A stretch of DNA of 64,000 bases from the NCBI GenBank assembly GCA_030737835.1, contig CM060851.1, positions 3,376,615-3,440,614 on the forward strand, in the 5' to 3' direction. The DNA comes from Acorus gramineus. Its lineage: Eukaryota > Streptophyta > Magnoliopsida > Acorales > Acoraceae. The notes beneath the pieces are model-generated. The model made no database searches and was not told the origin of the DNA. It saw only the letters and a list, made by a program, of their open reading frames with translations. The position numbers and the translations under genes were made by a program. Shown here in pieces: positions 1-11,941 of this stretch (position 1 is the first letter of the stretch; the number at the start of each line of letters is the position of its first letter).

Positions 1-85
1 CCATTCTCTCAGGTTTCTTGATTTTCTTACTCTCTTCAGCAAATCTCAAGAGATAAAGAACCCTGTTGGAAGAACCACCCACCAT
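1..85 (-). CDS. 5' end of an unrecognised minus-strand gene, partial at the window edge
   Basis: On the minus strand an ATG at 85-83 opens a frame that stays open to the window edge. It begins MVGGSSNRVLYLLRFAEESK and continues with lysine-rich residues (28 codons plus one base). Just upstream is a good acceptor (TGATTCAG, AG at 89-88), so the ATG would lie two bases into a second exon, with a leader exon ending near 817. I do not recognise the protein. The clean frame, the acceptor and the (GA)n leader upstream support a real gene start, but only 28 codons are visible. Confidence 0.42.
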   Translation of the reverse strand, partial: MVGGSSNRVLYLLRFAEESKKIKKPERM

Positions 86-816
86 TACTGAATCAGTCCA
101 GTTCAATTAGGTTTTTCATTCTTTTGTTTGGGGAAATCTAAACATGACAAATCCATGTAAAAAGTTAAGATAGCAAAGCATACATTGGACACCAAAAGAA
201 ATTGTTTGGAATCCTTTGTATGAACTCGATTGCATTGAAGAAAGTGAAAGAGAAGACAAAAAAACAGTCTTTGCTGCAACTCAGAATTTGACTCACTCTT
301 TTCAGCAAAAAAGCAAACACTTTTGACTAACCCCCCCAAAAAACATCATCTACTTGCCTCATTTTAGTTTTTTTTAAAAGGTGAACATATTGAAATCCAC
401 ATATGCTTTGAAGCTTTAGAACAACAGAACAAATAATCAAATCCAAACTCTATAAACCTCAAAAAAAAAAAAAAAAAAACAAATGAATCGTCCAATTTGA
501 AAGCAACAGAAGCACAGATCTCAACCACGCAACAACCAAATGCGCCTCGGAAGTCGCGCGCACTTCAAAAAAAAAAAATTCTAAAAAAAACCGAAAATCA
601 AAGTCCGAAGTTTCAAATTTTGAACTCAAGCTTTCAGAGAGGAAGAAAAACGCTCAGAAACATTAAACAATGTGGCTTAAAAACGTAAAAATTTGAAGTT
701 GCGAAATATATTCAGACTTCAATTTAATGTCAATAGATAAAAAAAAACCGTAGATTCTAAAAAAGACATTTCAATAAATAAAAAAAAGGCGAGAAATCAC
801 AGCCGTCGGTGAATAC

Positions 817-1060
817 CTGGATTTGAAGATCGGATGCTCAGATAAGAAACCACGTTTGAACACACATTTGATTCAGACAAAGAAGAAACAAAAAAGGTCT
901 TCCATTAATGCTTCTATAGAGAGAGAGAGAGAGAGAGAGAGCGGCAAAGGGAGCTTGAAAAGATGAGATGATTGAGGAATTCAAAAACCAAAAAAAAGTG
1001 AGAGAGAGTGAGAACGCATAAAGAGAATCAGAAAAAAAGAAGAGGAGGGGACTGCAAGTG
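817..1060 (-). other. probable non-coding leader exon of the left-edge gene
   Basis: Read on the minus strand, this stretch has a long CT tract (GA tract at 918-941 on the plus strand), typical of plant 5' leaders. It ends in a strong donor, CAG|GTATTC (last exon base 817). It would splice over about 730 bases to the acceptor just before the ATG at 85. The upstream limit is a guess from where the sequence becomes T-rich (1075-1180). No ATG-led frame of any length is seen in it. Confidence 0.3.
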
Positions 1061-1559
1061 AGAGGTCAAATCTCTTCTTTTTATTTTATTCTTTTTTTTT
1101 ATTATTTTATTATATTATAATTTTTTATTTTTTTTGTTGTTGGTGTTGGTGGAAGTTATTTATTTTTTTATTTTAAAGAAAAAAAAAATGATAATAGTTT
1201 TAAAATGTTGGAAGGACTGTGCGTGATGTGTGTGTGTGTGTTGTTTTTATTTATTTTGGCAGCTTTTGGTGAGGGGGACTGACGGGGGACTTGCTTTCGC
1301 CATCAAATCGCTTCGCATTACACACCGGCTCGGTCACTCACCAAACCTTCACGGGGTCACTGCTTAGCCATTTATTTTGTTTGTTTGACGGAAATGCCCC
1401 GCTCTTCGTTACGAAATTTCCATGTTTTGGAAGGCGAAAACGCGTCTTTATCAGGCTGATCAGCTTCGAGTTGGAGTCGGATTTTACGTGATCAAAACTC
1501 AAACCATCTCTCGCATTCATGAAAGGTGCAACTTGGAACTCAATCCAATCCGATCATGT
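1061..1559. other. presumed promoter side of the left-edge gene; no gene seen
   Basis: A T-rich stretch (1075-1180), a short GT repeat near 1226-1240, then a more GC-balanced segment. The ORFs here overlap on both strands and look like chance readings. If the leader exon call is right, this holds the promoter of that gene; I cannot point to a specific TATA box. Confidence 0.25.
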
Positions 1560-1895
1560 TTGATTGCATGTTTGATATATCTTTTATTTTTTAAAAAGTT
1601 AATAAGTTAAAATCGTACAGTTAAACAGGACAGCTTTATTCAGAATCAGAAGCTGAATTCTATTTAATTTTTTCCTTGAAATCCGTGTTTTGAAAAGCTC
1701 ACAAACATTGTTTTGTTGTCGAAATCAATTTTTTAAATTAAAAAATAACTTTCTCTGTCAAACATCAACTGCTTTGAAATATTAATTCTTGAATTAAAAA
1801 AAAACATCCCAATAAAAGTTAAGGTCTAAAATCATCTTAAAAAACAGTTTTATTCTAAAAGCTACTTTTCAATATGCGTTTTCAAACGGACCCTA
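1560..1895. mobile_element. hAT-like MITE, copy 1
   Basis: About 330 bp that aligns by eye along its length with 7745-8076: shared blocks include GTTTTGAAAAGCTCA, AAGGTCTAAAATCATCTTAAA and a right end TTTCAAACGGACCCTA. The right terminus matches the inverse of the GGGTCCGTTTG start of the other copy, so the two ends are inverted repeats. This copy's left end is worn. No target duplication was found. Confidence 0.55.
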
Positions 1896-2346
1896 AAATT
1901 TAAATTTTTTTTTTATTGGGATTTTAAATTTTCGAGCTCGAAGTGCAGGCGAAAACGAGCGTAGTCGACCTTTGGCATGAGTGAGAAGAAACACAAGCAA
2001 AAGAAGCATCATAAACAGAATCAGAAGTGAGAAACCAGATTGCCCTAGTTGTGAATACAAGATTTCAATTTCAAACTTGATCTTCTACTAGTCTTTTTCG
2101 ACATAAAAGTGAACTTCCCTACGAGATCGACTCCGGAACCTCTCTCAACGAGGTATACTTTCTGAATGTGTGAACAATCAACATTGTACCAATATTGTAC
2201 CAACAATCAGCATGTTCTCACATTGTACCAACCCTAGCAATCTGAATCTCAATAGAGTTGGGTTTGAGTTAAGCGTTCAGGTAACCTAAACTAACTCGAA
2301 CATGAGTTTTCTATATCTGAAGGTGTTGTTGGGCAGATATAAAGTC

Positions 2347-3463
2347 TAGGGGTGCAACTCAGATGACTTGGGTCAGGTTGAAGCTCAACCCGAACCTAAC
2401 CTGAAGTTAGTAAAATCCAATCCAAACCTAACACAACTCAACCCGGCTGTCGGGTTTAAGAAGCTTAACCCAATCCCAACCTGTTGGTTCTGTAAAAGAT
2501 TTCAAGTAAAATTATAATTTTTTAATGTATATAATAAAATTTGAATTATACAATTTATTTTTATCTAAAAACTTTCAATTCTATAGTCCCTGTATCTTTA
2601 TTTTCTAAATAAAAAATATTTTTTTATTTTTTTGTTATGCGGAAAATTGACTCTTGCAAAGTTTTTAATTGTTTAAAATAATACATTTTTTAAGTTAAAC
2701 CAAAATTCAACTCAACCCGAATAAAACTAGAACCCAACCCGAACCCGAGTTTTACAATTTAAAATTCATATTCTATACCCACCCCACCCCATTCAAAATG
2801 AGTTATATTGTTTGGTCTCTATAGTTGATATAATAAAAAAAATTATATAACAAATTAAATTATTTTTAACATGAATACGGATTACATTCATAATAAATTT
2901 CAATTTGTTCTTACATAAAAATACTAAAATCTCAAAATATATAAAAATATAAATAGTTTATGACATCCGTTATATAAAAAATTTGAGAACTAATTAAAAA
3001 TTTATTTAATACCTAGTATAAATAGTTCATTCAAAATTACATATGAGATTAAATAAATAAAAAAATTGACTTCTACATTAAAAGAAAAAAGAAAAGATAA
3101 AAGACTGTAAAAATCAAACAACATTTTTTGCCTTGAAGGTAGAAAACGATTGATTGAATGAAGGGACATGTATTTTAAATTTTTTCTAGAAAATAAATAT
3201 GAATGAATGGATGTAGAAAAAAAAATAATTGTAGTTGAATTTTAACTTTTAATCATATTAGGAATTAATTTTTGTTTATAGTTTATAACTTGTAATTACC
3301 AAAAATAGATCAAATTTGTGGGTTGGGTCAAATTTTAAAAATAAACCCAACCCTTGTATTACATGGGTTAGGGCAACTTTGAAAAACGTTAAATCCAAAC
3401 TCACCGCTATAGGAAAGGATCAGATTGGATTACCAATAAAACCCACCCCCATTGACATCCCTA
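2347..3463. mobile_element. hAT-like non-autonomous element, degenerate
   Basis: It starts TAGGGGTGCAACTC and ends ATTGACATCCCTA, so the outer ends are short inverted repeats of the TAGGG(A/G)TG type. Subterminal regions are rich in CCAACCC/GGGTTGG words on both sides, as in several non-autonomous plant hAT families. The interior is AT-rich with no ORF. I did not find matching 8-bp flanks, so the limits are approximate. The same motif vocabulary recurs at 5150-5370, 11387-11933 and 35950-36120. Confidence 0.45.
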
Positions 3464-4204
3464 CTCGCACGGTAGTGTTTTAAAAACCAGATCGGACCTA
3501 TCAATTTAACCGGTTGAAATATTGACCGGTCCAGATTCCGTTCCAGTTTACATATCAAAATCTGTATACTCCAAAGATCATTCTAAAATAAAAATAAAAA
3601 CTTTCAACCCGGTACTGAATTAGATGTATCAGTCTGTTTTTTAAGATGTGTAAAATCAATCTAAAAATAATAATTTATCAAAAATGTAAAAAGAGTCTTT
3701 TTAAATTTTAATTGGATAGATTTTTTAAAAGATTTAGAAATTAATTAATTTGTTATTTTAATTTTTTTTAAATGATTTAGAATTTGTGATTTATTTATTT
3801 GCACTTCAAAGATGAGAAAACAATTGGAGTTTTAATTATTTTGTTAGTATATATTTAACTTGAATGTCATATTAAAAATGTATTAAGTTCTTAATTAATG
3901 CAGTTTTATTCATATTAAAGTTTTAATTATAATTAAAATTATATTGTTTATGTTATTATGATGTTATATGTTGACAAAAAACGTATATATGAATTAAAAC
4001 TTAATAACTATGAAAAATTTATAGAATGCTTTATATTTTTAAATTTTGAATATAAATAATATAATTAATACATTTGTTACGTTCTGATGATGTCACAATT
4101 TGACTCCAATTAGGTTGAACTAATAACCCTTAACACAATTCATTTTTTCTAGCTTATCAAAAATTAGATGGAAAATGTTTTACTGATCATCATTCTCAAT
4201 CTCA

Positions 4205-4256
4205 AATGCTAACCCCGCCTCCCCCCCCCCCCCCCCCCACCCCCCCACACACACAC
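4205..4256. repeat. C-homopolymer followed by (CA)n
   Basis: A run of about 17 cytosines, then CCCCCC and CACACACAC. Simple sequence; run length is unreliable in assemblies. Confidence 0.85.
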
Positions 4257-4654
4257 TAATTATATACAACATATGTATTTTCTTTGTAGAAATATAGTAT
4301 ATATTTCAACCAATAGTACAAACACATCTATAAAATATGTAAAACAATATTCTAACGATGTATTATACCTTATTATAGTGAGCGCAAGGGTTAAATGGGG
4401 TTGTAAAATAGCCTTGAGTGTAATAGATATAGAGTTCAACTTTGTTTGTTGGGATGATTTTATTTGCACCCTAAAAATTAATTCACACCCTCAAATAAGA
4501 TAATTGACAATTTTAAAACAGTGTGCAAACAAATCTAAAAGATGCATATAAATGCATCCGAAATGTTGAGGTCTATCAACATTACCTGGATTCGAGACAA
4601 CCAGACCTGACATGTTGAATCCATGATTGTTGATATAATATTTTCGTAAAAAAA

Positions 4655-4965
4655 GGGGGATCCGGATCCCTTTAGAACTGGGTTCGGTCAATCAGTATCA
4701 AATTGCACATCTTACTAATTGGACTACACAAACTATGAATCAAACTGCATAGTCGATTGTTTGGTATATATTCCACTTTTTTATTGGATTCTATTAGCTA
4801 TTGAAAAAATCATGAATTCTTAAGTATCTAATAGGAGAGTAGAACATGTACCAAACAATTGACTGTGTAGTTCGATTTATAAGCTGTGTAGTTCAATTAA
4901 TAGGTTATGTAGTTCGATACTGACAAGACTAAGTAAAACTCCTAATTGGATTCGGACTAAAAATA
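4655..4965. mobile_element. foldback MITE, family of 27353-27663 (copy)
   Basis: The left arm (GGATCCGGATCC...GGTCAATCAGTATCAAATTGCAC) is the inverse of the right arm (...GTAGTTCGATACTGACAAGAC...TTGGATTCGGAC). Both arms carry the diagnostic words AACTGCATAGTCGATTGTTTGG and TCTAATAGGAGAGTAGAAC of the better preserved copy at 27353-27663. No ORF. Flanking duplications are not clear here. Confidence 0.55.
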
Positions 4966-5149
4966 AAGTATGATAATTGAGTAAATGTGTTAAGAGGAAA
5001 TTTAAAATTTTAGGTTAAATGTTTAAATTTTAAAGCAATTTTTTCTTCAAATATATAACTTTTATAGTACTATTTCATTATCTTATCACCGTTGTTTTTT
5101 TTCTATATTAACTTTTATAGTACTTTTATAACCAAGTTGAAATTATCTG

Positions 5150-5370
5150 AAAATACATTATTTGATGATAATCGAAAATTCAGCCCTACTCAAATATGAA
5201 CTTAATCTCAACCTCAAATAACCCTGATGGGTTGAGTAGTTCAGGTTAACCTTTTTGGTCTTAAGGTTTTGATTTTGATTGGGTTTAGTTTGAACTCCTC
5301 TAATTCCGGGTTGGATTTAAGCAAATTTTGATTCAATCCAACCCGTCCGGTTGCAACATATGAAAACACA
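5150..5370. mobile_element. hAT-like element fragment
   Basis: The segment runs from TTCAGCCCTACTCAAA to CCAACCCGTCCGGTTGCAAC, using the same GGTTGAG/CAACCCG vocabulary as the elements at 2347 and 11387. It has no internal ORF. Its outer ends are not well defined. Confidence 0.3.
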
Positions 5371-6499
5371 TCAAATTTGACATGTGAGAGATGCATGTAA
5401 CGGTTCGTCTCATGCTAGCTAATGCTCGCTTTGGGTGAACCAAATTTGTTGAAGGGTAACAGTTTGTGATTCTACACTATAAATGGCTTTTTATAATGAG
5501 CAAGTTTGGTGTGTATAAATTTTATTATTATTAAGTAATAGTACAACCAAAGTTGTTCTACCATGGATATGATAGAGAACAAAACTAAGAGTATTTTAAT
5601 TGCATCCTCTAATCATTCCAACAAGAGTACATATTGTTAAGATACCTTTTTAATGGTGCAAAAAAGTAGAGGGGGGCGAATCTGTCTACTTGTGTGATTT
5701 TGTCTTATGTTAAAATATAATCAATTTTTATATCTTAATACACATATTTCTTTTGGTGTGATTCTTCCCACCACCTTTTTATTTGTCCCAACACCCTAAA
5801 CCCACCTCCTAGCATTTATTTTTCCCTAAATCCACCACGCTTAAGACAACACTGTGACAATGCCAACTAGAACCCTGCCGTTGTGACCACGCCAAATAAA
5901 CCCTTGCTTCCATGAACTCGGTCCTCTGCCACAATGACGCTCTCAGGATGAAAAAAATACGTAAATGTTTATTTGAAATACCTCTTGAATCAAATGTTAT
6001 AGGTGATCTTATAAATGATATTGTTGATTTTGTTTTTAGCTTAGAAAGTTAGGGTTTTCTTGAGAAATCTAGGGTTTTAGAATGTATTTGATTTTTTAGG
6101 ATTGAAAGCTAGGGTTGTCAAATACATTTTTTTTTTTTTTGTAGCATTCCCTGTTGTCTATCTTGAATCGTATTTGGATAGATGAACCAATATTTCTGAT
6201 GCGCAAAGAAGTATTTGAGATGTCATTAACTACCTGCAAGACAGCACGCCTCTCCCTGACACAACCTCCATGCAACGTAGGACGAAGCAAAGGCACGATC
6301 GCCGATGATCTATTAGTTGGTGCATGTCTATGTAGATGTTTAATTAAGCTTTGATTTTTTGTACCTCCAAGTGTTCAACAAACAAAATAATGTTTATTTG
6401 TGTGCATGAATGCTTAGATTGTACAAGAATGTTTAACGTGTATTTTAATGCTTATGGTGTTCCCATGTCTACAAGAAAGTTTAAGGCGTTCTATATCTT
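5371..6499. other. intergenic, no supported gene
   Basis: Low-complexity and unique AT-rich sequence. The short ORFs near 6096-6548 have no recognisable protein and overlap each other on opposite strands. Nothing else is supported. Confidence 0.3.
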
Positions 6500-7300
6500 T
6501 ATGAATATTGGAGGGGCAGAAAATAGCGATCCGGGTTCAGACCGATAGGATATTTCCACTCCACTTCTCCCGACATCTTCTGCCACATTGTCGGTGGTTC
6601 TCCTCCGTGAGCATCATTGAAAACAGGGTTGGGGGTGACCTGTAAAAGACCCTCCGACGCTTAAGTATTTACAATGCACAGTTCAGGGTTGTTGTAAAAA
6701 AAGAATTTTTTCTTCCTTCAATGGGGAAAACGGGTTCCCTATTTATAATACTTTGATGATGCCCTGGAATCCTCTGCTGAGTTCTCTCCCATCAGACGGA
6801 TGGGAAGAGATTCTAGATTTAGGGAATTGGTTATGTGTTATTTAAGGGATTTGCATAATTTGCTGTCATTATCCCTAAATAAATACACATAATTTGTTGG
6901 GATCTTGTGAATCAACCGGTGATTTACAAAATCTGTTGTCATTATCTCTAAAGAAATACACAAAAAAAATTTGGGATCTTATGAATCAATCAGTGATTTT
7001 TCTAAATCTAGGTATATTGTTATGATATCAGAGAATGATCAGTTTAATGATAGGTCTAGATTTGATATATTTGTGAGGATTTAGAGAATCAGGTTGATTA
7101 TCCTTAATTTAAAAATTGAATTATGAAATACTGACCTGAATTGGTGCTTGGTGGTTGGGTATGGAGGGTTTGACGGGTTAGATCAACATATATTGGGCCA
7201 TCCAGGTCATGACCCTCGCTCATCGGGTCACGGGCGACCGGTATGTGGAGCATAGTTTATGAGTTTGATTTTTGACCCCTACAAATATTATAGTTGATAA
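6500..7300 (+). mobile_element. LTR-like repeat (probable Ty3/Gypsy solo LTR), copy A
   Basis: It shares ordered blocks with 9530-9995 (inverted) and 61325-62165 (inverted). These are GGCAGAAAATAGCGATC at the start, an AGGGTTGG...GACCTG block, TGTGAGGATTTAGAGAATCA, GGTATGGAGGGTTTGAC and a terminal TTTTTGACCCCTACA. Three dispersed copies with no coding region between paired ends suggest solo LTRs. The 5' terminus and the target duplication are not resolved, so the superfamily is an inference from terminal style. Confidence 0.4.
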
Positions 7301-7744
7301 TTTAAAAAATTAAATTAATGTGATGAACAAGAAAAAATACATTTTCTCAGTTCAATAGGTTTGGCATCGACCGGCACGTTTCACATACGATAGAGGATTT
7401 GTCGACTAATTTATAAAAATGAAAAAATTTCAGGTTGCACTATTGTATGACAGGGTCACAATCGACTGGCTCTACAATCTATAGACCATGAGTAGGTCAA
7501 AAGTAGCAGAGTATATAGATACAAAATGAAACTCGGTCAACAGAAATATAATCGAGTGGTCTATTTAATACGGACGATGATTTAACCCAGAGGCGGTTCA
7601 TTGACCAAGAGCAGCCGAATGATGGTTGATCAATGCTTTGTGAACCCTTACCATGCGAAGTGACAGATAACGACACCTAAATGTTTTTTTTTTTTTTTTT
7701 TTACCAATAAAAAAAACGACACCTAAATTGCAATATAATGAATT

Positions 7745-8076
7745 TAGGGTCCGTTTGTGTTTTTACTTTTTAGAAAACTGAAAAGCTAAAAGCGTGCAGT
7801 TAAACGGAGTAATTTTTTACAGAATTGAAAACTGAATTCCTTTTAATTTTTCCCTCGAAATTCATGTTTTGAAAAGCTCAAAAACAACGTTTTTTAGTCG
7901 GAATCGATTTTTTGAATTGAAAAACAACTTTATCTGCCAAACATTAAACTCTTTTCAAATATTGATTCCTGATTTTAAAAAAAGCATCCTAAAAAAATCA
8001 AGGTCTAAAATCATCTTAAAAAACAGCTTTATTTCAAAAGCTACGTTTCAATCTGTGTTTCTAAACGGATCTTTAG
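7745..8076. mobile_element. hAT-like MITE, copy 2
   Basis: This 330-bp element starts TAGGGTCCGTTTGTG and ends CTAAACGGATCTTTA, giving inverted ends of about 11 bases. It is the fuller partner of the copy at 1560-1895. No protein-coding capacity; the ORF at 7869-8120 is a chance reading across the element. The 8-bp flanks do not match clearly. Confidence 0.6.
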
Positions 8077-8349
8077 CCTACCATGGGAAGGTTTTTTTGT
8101 GGTTCTTCAACACGACATGACTATGGTTGATGGTTACCAAATATAGACAATGGACCATTTGTCGAACTGGATTAGATTTCTTGACACTGAACTCGACAGT
8201 ATTGCTATCGGAGTGAGCTGGAGCGCTTTCGGGGACGTCAATGGTGAAGACCGAATGCAAGCAGGAGAGAGATAGGGTGGTGGGTTTGGTTATTCACTTG
8301 TTATAGGGTGGTGTGATCAATGCATTAAAAAAAAAATAGTTTTTTTATA

Positions 8350-9306
8350 GGGTTAAAGACATCTAAGTCCCTACAAACATGGGAAAACCCATATAAGTCC
8401 CTACTAAAATTAGGACAGACGTACGAGTCCTTCAAAACTCAGAAAAATCCAATTATCATCCCTGAGTTAAATTTCCATCCAAATTTAACAAAATATTCCC
8501 AGAATATTCTGTCACGTATAACTGTGTTGACATTGAAGTCCTTATGAACAGTCATAATGACAAATTGGTCTCTGCAAAAGATAAAATTACACCTGAAAGA
8601 TTTTTACATTAAATTGTGTACACATTGCAATCCCTGTAAACAATCATAAAGATAAATTAGTCATTGCAAAAAACAAAATTGCCCCTTAAAGATTTTTACA
8701 TTTAATTGGATAGACATTACAGTCCTTATAAATAATCGTAAAGACAAATTGGTATATGTAAAAGATAAAAATGCCCCTGAAGAATTTTTACATTTAATTG
8801 TGTAGAAATTGCAGTATTTTAGAGGGTATTTAATTTTTAAATTGCAATGTCTGCACAATTAAATGTAAAAATTCTTCAAGGGTATTTTTGTCTTTTAGAG
8901 GGACCAATTTGTCTTTACGATTGTTTATAAGGACTGTAATGTCTATTCAATTATATGTAAAAGTCTTTGAAGGGGAATTTTGTCTTTTGCGGGGACTAAT
9001 TTGTTTTTATGATTATTTATAGGGACTACAATATATACACAATTTAATGTAAAAGTCTTTTAGGGGCAATTTTATCTTTTGCAGGGACTAATTTGTCTTT
9101 ATGACTATTTATAAGGACTTCAATGTCTACACAATTATATGTGATAGAATATTCTAGGAATATTCCGTTACATTTGGATGGAAATTTAACTCAGGGATGA
9201 TAATTGGGTTTTTCTGAGTTTTCAGGGACTCGTACGTCTGTCCTAATTTTAATAGGGACTTATATGGGTTTTCTCATGTTTGTAGGGACTTAGATGTCTT
9301 TAACCC
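8350..9306. mobile_element. Mutator-like (MULE) foldback element, 957 bp, with 9-bp target duplication
   Basis: The element starts GGGTTAAAGACATCTAAGTC and ends with its inverse, GACTTAGATGTCTTTAACCC. The inverted match continues inward for most of the length around a centre near 8826, so the whole element is close to one palindrome. It is flanked by an exact 9-bp direct repeat TTTTTTATA (8341-8349 and 9307-9315), the target-site length of Mutator-like elements. Internally, a unit of about 100 bp (a pattern like GACAAATTGGTCTCTGCAAAAG ... TTTACATTAAATTG) is repeated several times in each arm. There is no transposase ORF, so it would depend on a MULE elsewhere. Confidence 0.85.
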
Positions 9307-9529
9307 TTTTTTATAATGTTAAGGTGGTGGAACAGATAATCGCACCCTATGACCTTTTAGGACTACCAATTTGCAATATAGATCTTTAAATAATAAGCAA
9401 GCAGATTAAGGAATAAGGAATCAAATGCACACAAATAAACCATACATACCATAGAGATAGAGATTTTTTACATGCCAACTCAATTAAAAAAGAAATCATG
9501 GAACTTGTACCACTAATTATATTGAATTT

Positions 9530-9995
9530 ACAATCCATGCTATAGGGGTCAAAATTCAGGACTATTAACAAGGGTCCACAACTCGGATGACTAACCAAAC
9601 GTGAATTCAACCTGTCGAACCCTCCATACCTAACAACCAAACACAAATTCAAATCAGTATTTCATATTCAATTTTTGAATAAACGATTATCAATTATTGA
9701 TTCTCTAAATCCTCACAGATATATTAAATCTAAAGCTATCATTAAACTAATTCTATGATATCACTACAATATATCCTGGATGTGAAAAATTCTTTTTGAT
9801 AAAACTCTAAATTGTGTGCACTTGACTAACTTGAGCATTGAGGGGTCTTCTGCAGGTCACGTCCAACCCTGTTTCTGACAACACTCGAAGAGGAGGATAG
9901 TCGGTGACCCAGCTTAAGTCGATGGGAGAAGCGAAACAGATGGATCCTATCAACCCGAACCCAGATCGTTATTTTCTGCAGCGCCTAATTATTAT
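9530..9995 (-). mobile_element. LTR-like repeat, copy B (inverted, partial)
   Basis: Read on the minus strand this carries the same block order as copy A at 6500-7300: CTGCAGAAAATAACGATCTGG, CAGGGTTGGACGTGACCTGC, CTGTGAGGATTTAGAGAATCA, GTATGGAGGGTTCGACAGG and ATTTTGACCCCTATA. It is shorter than A and C. The 88-codon ORF at 9386-9652 is a by-product of this repeat. Confidence 0.4.
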
Positions 9996-10439
9996 TTTTT
10001 TTATCTAGTCGATAATTAATTTTTTATTAAAAAAACAATTACATTTTGAAGTATATACTGTACTACTACAATATACAGACGGTTTGGATAACGCCTTTAA
10101 ACTATAAAAGTTGCTATAAAATGGGTTGAGTGTATAAATGCCATATGAATATAAAAATACAAGACACTATTAAGGAGACCGAATATTCTCAGGATATTTC
10201 CTCAATTGTTAATGGAAAACTAATTCATGGGTCTAATTGCTTAACCATCCCAAATCATAGGACGGTTATATGACTATTCAAACTTTAAAGGGGTCAATCT
10301 AAATATTGAACATTTATTTGAGGGCTACATGTTTTTATCATTACCTCTTCTCATCCAAGGATCCATTTGGAAACCCATTTGAAAAACATAATTAAAAAAC
10401 AAGGTCAATTTTATGAATAAAACATGTCAAACACGCTTT

Positions 10440-10680
10440 TAATCCAGTTAGACCTGAGTTTGGTCAGTACTGTTAGTATGCAATAAAAAGAGTGATACAA
10501 ATACCCAACAATTGGATCCAGCTCATAAATTGAATTGCACAACCTATGAATGAAACTATACAGTTTATAAACAAACTGCACAATCAATTGTTAAATATAT
10601 ATATTATTCTCATATTGAATACTGATAATATTTATTAAACCTAGACCTGATTTTATCCAGACCCTGTAAAAGTACGTTTG
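10440..10680. mobile_element. foldback MITE family fragment
   Basis: It carries family words of the 27353-27663 element (AGTTTGGTCAGTACTG, CAACAATTGGATCCAGC, AATTGCACAACCTATGAAT, CTGCACAATCAATTGTTAAAT). The arms are diverged and no flanking duplication is visible. Confidence 0.4.
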
Positions 10681-10799
10681 GATATGTGATGATATTTTGT
10701 TAGATTTTCTATTATAAAATTTACTTTACAGTGGATCAAATTTAAAATAGGTTTTTAAAATTGTATATTCTAGCAAAGACACGTTTAAACATGTTTCCA

Positions 10800-11111
10800 C
10801 TAACAGCATAATACGAAAACGGACCGCAATATTTCACGGGTCACCCGGTCAATCTCCAAATCTTGACCTTCCGATTTCGACAACAGTGATTGAAGATCCA
10901 CAACCCGCAACCACCCAAGATCCCTGGGCTCTACCATTAACAACCACTCTCGGTCATTGTAATCGTTTTCACCGGCCTTTTCGAAGATGACCGCTGTCAC
11001 CGTTCGATGGGGGGGAAAAGTGACCAGAAAAGGACGCGGAGAAGATTGGGTGATTGATAAAGAGGAGGATAGGATATGGATCCCCGGATCGGCCATGTCG
11101 AATAAGGACAA
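10800..11111 (-). CDS. unrecognised coding-like ORF (possible exon or gene fragment)
   Basis: A 103-codon frame beginning MSLFDMADPGIHILSSSLSI and reading on through FLVTFPPHRTVTAVIF and EWLLMVEPRDLGWLRV to a stop at the left. It is richer in G+C than its surroundings and its residue mix looks protein-like, with hydrophobic blocks alternating with acidic and basic ones. An internal ATG (MADPG) gives a plausible alternative start. I do not recognise a family and see no signal peptide or membrane span. It could be a first exon, a captured gene fragment or a relic. The plus-strand frames over the same bases look less protein-like. Confidence 0.28.
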   Translation of the reverse strand: MSLFDMADPGIHILSSSLSITQSSPRPFLVTFPPHRTVTAVIFEKAGENDYNDREWLLMVEPRDLGWLRVVDLQSLLSKSEGQDLEIDRVTREILRSVFVLCC

Positions 11112-11386
11112 AACAGAGGGTGGACTGCATGTCGCAGTTCGTACATTGTTTTTATTGTGTCGGATTTCATAAATACCCTTCCAAGAACTACTATTTGCGA
11201 AACTTCGCCATTCAATTCACTTTATCGATTTCATCACAATCGATATTCTGATCTTCTGCATCGTCATATATAACAGTGTAACGTTAGTATTACTTTTGCT
11301 TTTTTATAATAATACTTAAAAAAACGTACAACTGTGTGCAGTATATCCGTAATCATAAATAATATATATATATACTCACCTATTAT

Positions 11387-11933
11387 TAGGATGGTAACTT
11401 GGGTCAGATTGAATCCGAATCTGACAAGTTAAACCCGATTTTTACATAGGTTGGATTGATCAAATCAAATTCGAGTTTGAGTTCGCCAATTCAGATTGAC
11501 TCATAAATCGGGTTGGGTTCAGGTTGGCCTTACTCATAACCCGACCCAACCCGAATCCGTAAACTAATAGTTAAAAAAAAAATCATGGCTGTTCATTCTG
11601 TAGCTTCTAATCTGGGCAGTCCAAATTTTAGGTAAACCTAATTAATCTTATGGGTTGGATCGAGTTAATTTATTTAATTTGTACATCATGTTAAAAATTT
11701 GGGTTGAATTAGGTTGGTCCAATTCGAGTTGAAAATCAGGTTGGGTCTGGTTGATCAAATTCGGGTTGAGTCGGGTTAGGTCGGGTTGGTTTATTTAATT
11801 ACGGGTTGGGTTCTGATTGGTCCAATTTGGGTTAAAAATCGGGTTGGGTCAGGTTAAGGTTGAGTAGTTTGGAATTCGGATTGAGTTCGAGTTTAGGTCA
11901 ACCTGAACCTAACCCGTCCGAGTTGCAGCCCTA
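11387..11933. mobile_element. hAT-like MITE with near-perfect 8-bp target duplication
   Basis: The ends TAGGATGGTAACTTGGG and CCGAGTTGCAGCCCTA are inverted repeats. The flanks CCTATTAT (11379-11386) and CCCATTAT (11934-11941) match at 7 of 8 bases, the hAT target length. The interior is built from GGGTTGGG/GGTTGAG-like words with no ORF. Confidence 0.65.
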
Positions 11934-11941
11934 CCCATTAT

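Noticed and set aside
1977-2030. Short ORF MSEKKHKQKKHHKQNQK with an ATG in good context
   Set aside because: Only 17 codons, lysine/histidine-rich, no donor site or continuation; could be a lost first exon but cannot be supported.
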